Assembly: GCF_030503435.1 (NCBI RefSeq)
Contig: NZ_JAUKPO010000007.1
Location: 186,001-250,000, forward strand
Direction: 5' to 3'
From: Rhodocytophaga aerolata
Lineage (GTDB): Bacteria > Bacteroidota > Bacteroidia > Cytophagales > 172606-1
DNA length: 64,000 nucleotides
Part shown: piece by piece, positions 46,854-54,460 of the stretch
How the letters are laid out: the number at the start of each line of letters is the position of its first letter
Position numbering within the stretch: the stretch's first letter is position 1
Made by a program: the position numbers and the translations under genes
Notes under the pieces: model-generated
What the model saw: the letters and a program-made list of their open reading frames with translations, nothing else
Told to the model about the DNA's origin: nothing
The model's database searches: none

Positions 46854-47714
46854 TTATTTGTAATTAGCAGAGTTGTTCAGAAATATATTATCTATGAGCC
46901 GTATTTCCCCTATGTAAGCAGCTATGCATAAAGAAACCATCTCATGCTCGTCTACTTCTTTTACTGGTTGTAGCGTATAACTATCCACTATTTCAAAGTA
47001 TTCTAGCTGTATACCTGCTGTTGCAGCCAAGTGCCTTGCAACCGCTTCTTTAACCTGCTCCACCGACATAGCTGAGGCCCATTTTTGAGCCAATTGTAAG
47101 CTTTGATAAAGCAGCGGGGCTAAGGCTCTATCGTTTGCTGTAAGACGTACATTTCTGGAAGACATAGCAAGGCCATCTTTTTCGCGTATAATTGGGCAGC
47201 AAACCAATTGTACACCAAACGATAAATCGGTTACCAATTGACGAATAACAGCGAATTGTTGTAAATCTTTTTGGCCAAAGTATACTTGATCCGGCTTTAC
47301 TATATGTAATAGTTTAGATACTACGGTAGCAACACCATTAAAATGTCCGGGCCGGTATTTTCCTTCCATTACATGTTCAAGATAACCAAAGTCAAATTTC
47401 AGCAATGTTTTTTGTGGATACATCACCTGGTCATCCGGTAAGAATAATACATCACAATTTACAGACTCTAATAGTTGGCGGTCGCTGGAAACAGTTCTGG
47501 GATAATGAACAAGGTCATTAGGATTATTAAATTGAGTAGGATTTACATATATACTGCACACCACCAGGTCACATTCTTGCCGGGCTTTCTCAATCAGTGA
47601 TAAGTGACCGCTATGCAAGGCGCCCATCGTTGGTACCAGCCCAATTTTTTTTCCAGCATATTTATAAGCAGTTAAAAATCCCTGCAGGGAATGTATATCA
47701 GTAAAAAGATGCAT
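46854..47714 (-). CDS. panC: Pantoate-beta-alanine ligase
   Basis: Joins pantoate and beta-alanine with ATP to give pantothenate. The 286-residue protein has the HIGH-type motif PTMGALHSGHLSLI, VCSIYVNPTQFNNPND, the pantoate-binding GKYRPGHFNGVATVVSKLL, FGQKDLQQFAVI and the KMSKS-like DGLAMSSRNVRLT. All are standard for PanC. It is divergent from the glycogen-synthase-like gene. The panC / glycogen-synthase / DUF4270 / glmS neighbourhood is one I recall from other Bacteroidota. Confidence 0.96.
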   Translation of the reverse strand: MHLFTDIHSLQGFLTAYKYAGKKIGLVPTMGALHSGHLSLIEKARQECDLVVCSIYVNPTQFNNPNDLVHYPRTVSSDRQLLESVNCDVLFLPDDQVMYPQKTLLKFDFGYLEHVMEGKYRPGHFNGVATVVSKLLHIVKPDQVYFGQKDLQQFAVIRQLVTDLSFGVQLVCCPIIREKDGLAMSSRNVRLTANDRALAPLLYQSLQLAQKWASAMSVEQVKEAVARHLAATAGIQLEYFEIVDSYTLQPVKEVDEHEMVSLCIAAYIGEIRLIDNIFLNNSANYK

Positions 47715-47918
47715 AAAACCTGGATATGAGAAGCAACTAATAGTAAAGAAATAAACAGATGGCTAGGATATGATAAGCAGATTAACCTTTACAGCTTTTG
47801 ATACTTATTTTTGTTGGAAGAAATTTTGTGAACTGTTTTTAAAGCAGGATATATTCTGTCAAAAATGCTTTTGTAAGGACACACATGCGCAATAATACAC
47901 CAATCCAGGTAAAAAATC

Positions 47919-47948
47919 TTGAAATGCGAGAATTTTTTTGTATTTTTG
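47919..47948 (+). promoter_or_regulatory. Candidate promoter of the glycogen-synthase-like operon
   Basis: TTG at 47919-47921 and TATTTTTG at 47941-47948 match the -33 and TAnnTTTG -7 boxes with 19-base spacing. Transcription would start near 47955, about 30 bases before the ATG at 47986. Confidence 0.65.
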
Positions 47949-47985
47949 CAAGCCATCAAATGGGAAGTATCAAATCCACACATAT

Positions 47986-48798
47986 ATGTCAAAACTCCGA
48001 ATACTTTATGTAGCAAGCGAAATCAATCCTTTTCTCCAGACCTCTGAGGTAGCAGACTTTGTAAGAAAACTACCACAGGCTATGCAAGAACGAGGCATGG
48101 AAATCAGAATTCTTGTTCCCCGTTTTGGTTTGATCAATGAACGTAAAAATAGGTTACACGAAGTAGTAAGACTTTCCGGGATTAATATTGCTGTAGGTGA
48201 AGAGGAAAAACCCTTAATTATTAAAGTTGCTTCGGTGCCGAGTGCCAAATTGCAAGTATACTTTATTGACAATGAAGACTATTTTCACCGGAAATCCGTT
48301 TTCTTTGATAAAGAGAACCGGTTTCATGAAGACAATGATGAGCGGGCTATCTTTTTCTGTAAAGGAGTAATAGAAACAGTAAAAAAATTGGGTTGGTCGC
48401 CTGATATTGTTCATTGCAACGACTGGATGACAAGTTTGATTCCTATGTATCTGAAAACTACCTACAAAAACGATCCGATGTTTAAAGATACTAAAACTGT
48501 ATTCACTGTTTACAATAGTTTCTTTTCACATAAATTTGATGAAAACTTACTCGATAAAGTAAAGATGATTGACATTGAAGATGAAATGTTGACCCATCTT
48601 AAATCAGCAGATTATGAAGGGTTTATTAAAATTGGCCTGGAGTATGCTGATGCCATTATTAAGGCAGACGAAGATTTTAGCGAAAGCCTTAATAATCTGT
48701 TCGAAACATTCGATAATAACAAGAAAATTAACTTTATCGAGCCGAACGGAAATTTCTCTGATTCCTATTATAATCTGTATAATGAGCTTTTTAATTAA
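47986..48798 (+). CDS. Glycogen/starch synthase N-terminal-domain protein (half length)
   Basis: A 270-residue protein matching only the N-terminal catalytic lobe of GT5 glycogen synthases: LRILYVASEINPFLQTSEVA, DFVRKLPQAM, IRILVPRFGLINERK, DNEDYFHRKSVFF and SPDIVHCNDWMTSLIPMYL. The C-terminal GT-B lobe with the nucleotide-sugar site (the KxGGL counterpart and E-x7-E) is missing; the frame ends naturally with a stop and overlaps the next gene by 17 bases. Since the short form recurs in Bacteroidota beside panC and DUF4270, it is probably a distinct protein, not a broken gene. Glycogen synthesis activity is doubtful. Start 47986 fits the promoter; an earlier in-frame ATG at 47938 lies within it. 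Confidence 0.82.
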   Translation: MSKLRILYVASEINPFLQTSEVADFVRKLPQAMQERGMEIRILVPRFGLINERKNRLHEVVRLSGINIAVGEEEKPLIIKVASVPSAKLQVYFIDNEDYFHRKSVFFDKENRFHEDNDERAIFFCKGVIETVKKLGWSPDIVHCNDWMTSLIPMYLKTTYKNDPMFKDTKTVFTVYNSFFSHKFDENLLDKVKMIDIEDEMLTHLKSADYEGFIKIGLEYADAIIKADEDFSESLNNLFETFDNNKKINFIEPNGNFSDSYYNLYNELFN

Positions 48799-50179
48799 GA
48801 AAGTATCACTTTTCTCTCTTCTTGTATTTACTCTGTTTGCTTGCGAAGAACCTGGAGATATTGGCCTGGACATAAAAAACCCAGGCCAATCTTTTGGAGT
48901 ACAGTATACAGATACTGTAACTGTTCAAACTTCTACCGTGCTAGTGGATTCTGTCCGGACTTCTCTTAGAAATGGTTTGATTATCCCTGCTTCTAACCGG
49001 TATTTGCTTTCCGGAGCTTATACAGATCCACAGCTGGGAAATGTTTCAGCTACTAGCTACTTTCAGATTTATTCCGTCACCGATTCCATTTTACGTTTTG
49101 GCGATTCGCCTTCCATCGATTCTGTTGTGCTGTCTTTGAGAAAGAATTATATTTATGGAGATACCACGACAGCACAAAGCCTGAGCCTATACCAGGTAGA
49201 AAATCAGATAGACACGATACGTTATTATAACAACAGTAGTATTTCTTTTTCCCCTGCTATCCTTGGAAGTGCACAATGGCGTCCTGCACCAAGAGTTACC
49301 GGTGATACATTGAAAATTAAATTAGACCCAAGTGTAAGTAACCAATTAATTGCATTAAACGGACAAAACAGACCAGCTGTTCGGGAGGCACTCAAAGGCT
49401 TTGTATTAGTTGCTGACCCAGGTTCAAACAGTGCTGTTGTTGGATTTAATATTTTAAGTGCAGCTACCCGCATGAGAGTATATTACCGCAATGCTGCCTC
49501 TCAAACACAAAATACTTTCGATTTTATATTGGATGAAACCCGTGCTTTTAATCAGGTAACCAGCAACAGAAATTCACCCTGGGATATGCTTTCAATGAAC
49601 CAGCCCGTTTCTTCCACTGTTACTTCGCAGGAAACAGCCATTGAAGGTGGTGGTGGTGTAATGACTAAAATCGAAATACCCCACTTTCAAAAATTAAAGG
49701 AGGGTAAAACAGTTAGACTCAATCAGGCTTATATAATTGTACAGCCAGTACAAAGTAAAACAGGTAACACTACTCCACCGCCGGCTGAATTAATTCTCTA
49801 CCGGGCAAATTCCAGCGGGCAACCCTTAAAAACTTCCAATGGTATATATGTACCAATAGAGGCTTTCTCTAATCTAAATGCAAGCAGAGCTCCTATAACA
49901 TCTAATTACAATTCTGTAGATAACTCTTACAGATTTGATATAACCCAATATTTGCAACAAATTCTAAATAGTAGCGAAACAATAAGCCCGGCTATGTATT
50001 TAACTGTTCCTTCGCTTACATTGGAATCTTTTTATCCACCTACTTCAGGTAGACCTTCTTATCCTGTTATTGCTGGTTCTTCACTTGAAAACTCAGTTAG
50101 CAGGCTGATTTTAGGAAATCAACAGCATCCTACAAACTCTTTAAAGCTGCAGATATATTACACAGAAATAAAGCAGTAG
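48782..50179 (+). CDS. DUF4270 family lipoprotein
   Basis: A 466-residue exported lipoprotein of unknown function. From the ATG at 48782, a hydrophobic signal (SLFSLLVFTLFA) ends at a lipobox cysteine, C21, in LFACEEPG. The mature part has PGDIGLDIKNPGQSFGVQYT, VDSVRTS and GAYTDPQLGNVSATSYFQI, which I recognise as the DUF4270 N-terminal pattern. A beta-rich body follows with a late NQQHPTNSLKLQIYYTEIK. The family is typical of Bacteroidota envelopes. The gene overlaps the preceding glycogen-synthase-like gene, which indicates co-translation. A much longer upstream extension (to 48614) would lie inside that gene and is rejected. Confidence 0.85.
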   Translation: MSFLIKKVSLFSLLVFTLFACEEPGDIGLDIKNPGQSFGVQYTDTVTVQTSTVLVDSVRTSLRNGLIIPASNRYLLSGAYTDPQLGNVSATSYFQIYSVTDSILRFGDSPSIDSVVLSLRKNYIYGDTTTAQSLSLYQVENQIDTIRYYNNSSISFSPAILGSAQWRPAPRVTGDTLKIKLDPSVSNQLIALNGQNRPAVREALKGFVLVADPGSNSAVVGFNILSAATRMRVYYRNAASQTQNTFDFILDETRAFNQVTSNRNSPWDMLSMNQPVSSTVTSQETAIEGGGGVMTKIEIPHFQKLKEGKTVRLNQAYIIVQPVQSKTGNTTPPPAELILYRANSSGQPLKTSNGIYVPIEAFSNLNASRAPITSNYNSVDNSYRFDITQYLQQILNSSETISPAMYLTVPSLTLESFYPPTSGRPSYPVIAGSSLENSVSRLILGNQQHPTNSLKLQIYYTEIKQ

Positions 50180-50201
50180 GGATTAGTAATAGATATATAA
50201 T

Positions 50202-50251
50202 TGTATTTATTTAATGTACCATTCATTAAGTAAATACAATTTTTTTATTTT
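50202..50251 (+). terminator. AT-rich terminator of the DUF4270 operon
   Basis: TGTATTTATTTAATG (50202-50216) pairs with CATTAAGTAAATACA (50224-50238) with one wobble and a 7-base loop. It is followed by ATTTTTTTATTTT and lies 22 bases after the stop codon. Confidence 0.75.
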
Positions 50252-50261
50252 ATCAGAACGG

Positions 50262-50269
50262 TACATTTG
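50262..50269 (+). promoter_or_regulatory. Candidate -7 box of glmS
   Basis: TACATTTG matches TAnnTTTG; no good -33 box is seen, only a T-rich tract. Transcription would start near 50276, giving a leader of about 78 bases. GGTACATT here is the inverse of AATGTACC at 50213-50220, 39 bases upstream. Confidence 0.5.
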
Positions 50270-50353
50270 TAGTTTCGCCAGTATTTGAATAGATTATCGG
50301 CGTAAAGACTGGTAACATCTGTAAATAAACTATTTCATTAAAACTTATAAATC

Positions 50354-52189
50354 ATGTGTGGTATTGTAGCTTACACAGGCCATAAAGAGGCTTATCCAAT
50401 TATTATTAAAGGTTTAAAACGCCTGGAGTATCGTGGATACGACAGTACTGGTGTGGCTTTGTTAAATGGAGGATTAAATGTATATAAGAAAAAAGGTAAG
50501 GTAAGTGATCTGGAAGCCCATTTAAAAGATGTTCATCTGGCTGGTAATATCGGGATTGGCCACACCAGATGGGCCACTCATGGAGCACCAAACGATGTAA
50601 ATGCCCATCCGCATTACTCATCTGATAAAAAGCTGGCTATTATACATAATGGCATAATTGAGAATTACAGTGTAATCAAGCAAGATTTAATTAATAAAGG
50701 CCACATCTTTTTGAGTGAAACAGATTCTGAGGTGCTGATTCATTTTATTGAAGATATTCAGGTACATGCCAATTGCTCATTGGAAGAAGCAGTAAGGCTG
50801 GCACTTCAGAAAGTAGTAGGCGCATATGCCATTGTCATAATGTCGGAAGATAATCCCAGAAGGCTTATAGCAGCCAGAAAAGGAAGCCCTTTGGTAATAG
50901 GCGTAGGGAAAGATGAATACTTTCTGGCTTCAGATGCTACACCCATTATAGAATACACCAAAGAAGTTATCTATCTGGATGATCATCATATTGCGGTCAT
51001 TGCCAATAACCACTTAAGTATAAAAAGCCTGGAAGATATTCCAATTATTCCTTATGTGCATACATTAGAACTGGAGCTGGAATCTATTGAAAAAGGTGGG
51101 TACGAGCATTTTATGTTAAAAGAAATTTTTGAGCAGCCCAAGTCAGTAAAAGATAGTATGCGTGGCCGGATAAATGCTCATAAAGGACATATTTTATTAG
51201 GTGGCTTACGTGAATACATCAATAAACTTACCCAGGCACAGCGGATCATTATATTAGGTTGCGGAACGTCATGGCATGCAGGCTTAGTAGCAGAGTATGT
51301 ATTTGAAGAGCTGGCCCGTATACCTGTAGAGGTAGAATATGCATCCGAATTTAGATACCGCAACCCGATTATAAACGAGGGCGACGTTGTAATAGCCATA
51401 TCGCAATCTGGTGAAACTGCCGATACCCTGGCTGCGATTGAACTGGCAAAATCTAAAGGAGCTATTATTTTTGGTGTATGTAATGTAGTAGGTTCTTCTA
51501 TTCCGCGAGCCACCCATGCAGGGGCTTACACGCATGCCGGACCAGAAATAGGAGTTGCTAGTACAAAAGCATTTACTGCTCAAGTAACGGTATTAACTAT
51601 GATGGCTATAGTAGTAGCAAAAACGAAAGGGACTATCTCAGATTCTTTGTATCGCGAGTTACTATATGCCTTAGAAGCGATTCCTGATCAAATACAAAAA
51701 ACATTAAATAATCATAGTCAGATAAAGTATATATCGAGCATTTTTAGAGATGCACGTAATTTTCTGTATTTAGGTAGAGGATATAATTTCCCTGTTGCCT
51801 TGGAGGGAGCCTTAAAACTGAAAGAGATATCGTATATACACGCTGAGGGATACCCGGCTGCCGAAATGAAACATGGCCCCATTGCCCTGATTGATGAAGA
51901 AATGCCTGTTGTATTTATTGCTACGCAAGACAGTTCGTATGAAAAGGTAGTATCGAATATTCAGGAGGTGCGAGCGCGTAAGGGGCGAGTAATAGCTGTG
52001 GTTACAGAGGGAGACAAATTAATTAAACAGATGGCAGAGTTCGTTATTGAGATTCCTGCTACGCATGAAGCATTAGTTCCGTTGTTATCTGTTATACCTT
52101 TACAATTGCTTTCTTATTATATAGCTGTGATGCGTGGATGCAACGTAGATCAGCCCCGTAATTTGGCAAAATCTGTAACAGTGGAATAA
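50354..52189 (+). CDS. glmS: Glutamine-fructose-6-phosphate aminotransferase GlmS
   Basis: Makes glucosamine-6-phosphate from fructose-6-phosphate and glutamine, the entry to peptidoglycan and LPS amino sugars. The 611-residue protein has the N-terminal nucleophile Cys2 (MCGIVAYTG), glutaminase motifs EYRGYDSTGVA and GHTRWATHGAPNDVNAHPH, then two SIS domains with CGTSWHAGLVAEY, ISQSGETADTLAAIELAKSK, STKAFTAQV and EGYPAAEMKHGPIALID. It ends PRNLAKSVTVE, as the family does. Length is normal. No glmS ribozyme is visible in the leader, as expected outside Firmicutes. Confidence 0.98.
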   Translation: MCGIVAYTGHKEAYPIIIKGLKRLEYRGYDSTGVALLNGGLNVYKKKGKVSDLEAHLKDVHLAGNIGIGHTRWATHGAPNDVNAHPHYSSDKKLAIIHNGIIENYSVIKQDLINKGHIFLSETDSEVLIHFIEDIQVHANCSLEEAVRLALQKVVGAYAIVIMSEDNPRRLIAARKGSPLVIGVGKDEYFLASDATPIIEYTKEVIYLDDHHIAVIANNHLSIKSLEDIPIIPYVHTLELELESIEKGGYEHFMLKEIFEQPKSVKDSMRGRINAHKGHILLGGLREYINKLTQAQRIIILGCGTSWHAGLVAEYVFEELARIPVEVEYASEFRYRNPIINEGDVVIAISQSGETADTLAAIELAKSKGAIIFGVCNVVGSSIPRATHAGAYTHAGPEIGVASTKAFTAQVTVLTMMAIVVAKTKGTISDSLYRELLYALEAIPDQIQKTLNNHSQIKYISSIFRDARNFLYLGRGYNFPVALEGALKLKEISYIHAEGYPAAEMKHGPIALIDEEMPVVFIATQDSSYEKVVSNIQEVRARKGRVIAVVTEGDKLIKQMAEFVIEIPATHEALVPLLSVIPLQLLSYYIAVMRGCNVDQPRNLAKSVTVE

Positions 52190-52208
52190 TTGATTAAAAT
52201 TCAGTTTG

Positions 52209-52245
52209 AAGCCTTCTGGAAGTAAAGATCTGGAAGGCTTTTTGA
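52209..52245 (+). terminator. Terminator of glmS
   Basis: AAGCCTTC (52209-52216) pairs with GAAGGCTT (52233-52240), followed by TTTTG. It lies 20 bases after the glmS stop codon. Confidence 0.75.
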
Positions 52246-52438
52246 TAAAATTCTATCTGAAACTCTCCACTCTCAACTAAACATTAGCAAATTATATTAT
52301 ATCGGAATATACAGAAGTACCGTTTTCAGGTAAATGCATGGTAACTATTTGCTTATCTATTTGCTTTATGGCGTAAAAATTGACAAGACGTATCCATTGA
52401 TTTCATCTGTTTATTATCTATCACAAATAAAAGCTTCT

Positions 52439-53227
52439 ATGAAGTATTATTTTTGTTTTCTAGCAGTGTATTTAGCTTTTACTATAGCTGGTAAGGCGCA
52501 ATATGCTAGCCATTATACTTCTGCCAGAACCTATACACCTGGCTCATTGGCTGTATCAAAATTTGATATTTTAGATGCACAAGCAGCTAAAGCAAAATTG
52601 TTTCAGCGGAACTATGGCGTAATACTAGGCGTGCAGCGCGGGAAGTCTACTTTTTTTGAATTCGGCAGCGAAATCCATTGGCGTAAAGTAAGGTTAACTA
52701 ATCCAAGATTAATAGCTGCTACAGCCAATGTAACGTATAATATAGCAGATAATGTATTGGGCTACCAGGCAGGTTTCTGGACGAAGCGTGGTAGAATAGC
52801 GCTTACTTTAGGAGCCAATGCCGGATATTATACAGATTTTGACCATGGAAGCTTCGCTGTAGGGCCTGCTGTAGGGTTTAGATTATTAGGATTTCACCTG
52901 ACTACCGGATACAATTATTTATTTAATAAAGGAGTTGCAGAAACCACAGGGGAAAAACGCTTAGCTGATAAAGTAAATAACTTTCACATAGGTTTGCGGT
53001 ATTATTTTCCGCTGGATAACAAGTTTAGCTGGAACAAAAAAGACACTAATAGCAAAGACAAAGAAAAGTCTAAGAAAAAGAAGCGCAAAGAGAAAGTAAA
53101 AAAGAAGAAACAAAAAGCTAAAGAAAAGCAGAAAAAAGCAAAACAACGGGAAAAAGAAAAAAAGAACAACAAGAAAAGCGAAGACACAACAAGGAAACCC
53201 TTCGATTTTCTGAAGAAAAAAAATTAA
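52439..53227 (+). CDS. Exported beta-barrel-like protein with lysine-rich tail
   Basis: A 262-residue protein of unknown function. From the ATG at 52439 a signal peptide (MKYYFCFLAVYLAFTIAGKAQ) is followed by about 165 residues of alternating strands rich in aromatic and glycine residues (for example FFEFGSEIHWRKVRL, GYQAGFWTKRGRIALTL, FHIGLRYYFPL). This resembles a small outer-membrane beta barrel. The last 65 or so residues are nearly pure Lys/Glu/Arg (SKKKKRKEKVKKKKQKAKEK and onward), ending PFDFLKKKN. The tail may bind LPS, cell wall or nucleic acid. An open frame upstream to 52334 is not needed. Confidence 0.65.
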   Translation: MKYYFCFLAVYLAFTIAGKAQYASHYTSARTYTPGSLAVSKFDILDAQAAKAKLFQRNYGVILGVQRGKSTFFEFGSEIHWRKVRLTNPRLIAATANVTYNIADNVLGYQAGFWTKRGRIALTLGANAGYYTDFDHGSFAVGPAVGFRLLGFHLTTGYNYLFNKGVAETTGEKRLADKVNNFHIGLRYYFPLDNKFSWNKKDTNSKDKEKSKKKKRKEKVKKKKQKAKEKQKKAKQREKEKKNNKKSEDTTRKPFDFLKKKN

Positions 53228-53239
53228 GCATAAAACAGA

Positions 53240-53268
53240 AAAAAGGCTTACAGTATGTAAGCCTTTTT
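53240..53268. terminator. Bidirectional terminator, barrel-like / SET genes
   Basis: AAAAAGGCTTACA (53240-53252) and TGTAAGCCTTTTT (53256-53268) form a perfect 13-bp stem with a 3-base loop and A/T runs on both sides, between convergent genes. Confidence 0.88.
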
Positions 53269-53275
53269 GGTGAAT

Positions 53276-53683
53276 TTATTGTGCTACGCTCAATAGCAAA
53301 TGCTTATAGCTATCGAAGTCTGCATCAAACATCTGGTAATCAGAAACTATTTCTTCCCCAGGAAAAATATCTTTAGATGCAATGGTTAGCCCTTCTACAT
53401 CATCCATCGTATCTATTGTATTTGGTTCATATGAATGATTGATAAATCTGGCATCATCCGTACAGAGTATATAACATCCGCTGATTTTGCTCTTATAAAT
53501 ATAATTATCTATTCTTTCACAATCATGTTTTTGCTTAAAGGCCTGATATTCCTTCTCATTAAATTTCAGGTCTAGCTTAGGCACGAAGCGCCAAATAATC
53601 GTGCCTTTGGGTATAAACGTATCGGCGTATAAGCCAATGCCACTTATCTTACTTAAACCAAGTTTGGTTTTTACTAGCAACAT
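53276..53683 (-). CDS. SET-domain protein
   Basis: A 135-residue protein that is little more than a SET domain, the fold of lysine methyltransferases. Motifs: ISGIGLYADTFIPKGTIIWR (SET-N), DARFINHSYEPNT (the NHSxxPN SAM-binding motif) and PGEEIVSDYQMFD (GEEI-x-x-DY, with the catalytic Tyr region). A cysteine-rich post-SET segment is absent. Bacterial SET proteins occur in various phyla and their substrates are mostly unknown. The gene is flanked by a strong terminator and a 777-base gene-free region, so it is probably a single-gene unit. Confidence 0.85.
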   Translation of the reverse strand: MLLVKTKLGLSKISGIGLYADTFIPKGTIIWRFVPKLDLKFNEKEYQAFKQKHDCERIDNYIYKSKISGCYILCTDDARFINHSYEPNTIDTMDDVEGLTIASKDIFPGEEIVSDYQMFDADFDSYKHLLLSVAQ

Positions 53684-54396
53684 GTTATTCTTTAGTTAAA
53701 GGTTATAAGATTTTTTAAATGGATGAAATTTTAAATTTTGCTCTGGGTAATAATGAAAAAAAAGTAATTAAGTAACTAAATGTGTTGGTCTTTTACGTTG
53801 ATTAGTTGAGTTAGTTAACATTTTAAATCGAAAGCTTATGCTTTCTTTTGGCTTATTTAAATTCTTATAAAATCTTACTATTTATAGCATTAATAGCACA
53901 AATACAAATTAAAATTTATATAAGTTCTATTTATTTTTATCAAATAGGTTTTATTCCTACATTAGGAGGGAATATGCTATGAATGTATTTTAAATCGCTG
54001 ATAATCAAGATTTTGTATTTAGTTTCTGACTAAACTGCTAAATAAATTTGTATTGAATCAGAGTTGATTTACCTAATATCCTTTCATTTTGATTATCGAA
54101 TTGGCACTATTTAATCAGAAACATACATAAGTGAATTTCTGATAACACATGCTGCCATTTACAAAGTCAGCCGAAATATAAAAGGTATGAATTGAATACG
54201 TCTCTAATAAAAAGTTATGCTAGTCAAGCAACTTGATTTAAGTTATCTAACGCAGAATAAACTTCAACTACTTTTTTCATGTTAAAGTAATGACTGTAAA
54301 ATGGTATGAAAGTTGCCAAACCTTACATAACAGCAGTAGGAAGCATATTTTCATACCTAAAAACTTTTAGTAGAATTATATAATTATCATAAAGTT
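53684..54396. other. Longest gene-free region, upstream of SET and AsmA genes
   Basis: Over 700 bases of very AT-rich DNA without a supported open frame. It holds the divergent promoters of the SET gene (no clear box seen) and the AsmA gene. One inverted repeat at 54303-54357 is listed separately. A small RNA cannot be excluded, but I see no recognisable one. Confidence 0.4.
54303..54357. repeat. Inverted repeat upstream of the AsmA-like gene
   Basis: GGTATGAAA (54303-54311) and TTTCATACC (54349-54357) are perfect inverse copies separated by 37 bases. They lie about 40 bases upstream of the AsmA promoter and could be an operator pair or part of a small structured RNA. Confidence 0.4.
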
Positions 54397-54429
54397 TTTG
54401 ACTACTCTGTATACTAACACATACCTTTG
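54397..54429 (+). promoter_or_regulatory. Candidate promoter of the AsmA-like gene
   Basis: TTTG at 54397-54400 and TACCTTTG at 54422-54429 match the -33 and TAnnTTTG -7 boxes with 21-base spacing. Transcription would start near 54436, about 25 bases before the ATG. Confidence 0.65.
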
Positions 54430-54460
54430 AAGCCTGATAAATTACAAAATTGATAGACTC

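Noticed and set aside
50270-50353. Possible glmS ribozyme or riboswitch in the glmS leader.
   Set aside because: The leader is only about 80 bases, AT-rich, and lacks the ribozyme core. The element is known mainly from Firmicutes.
53961-53990. A perfect AGGAGG followed by ATGs.
   Set aside because: The downstream frames stop after two and four codons, and Shine-Dalgarno sites are hardly used in Bacteroidota; likely chance.
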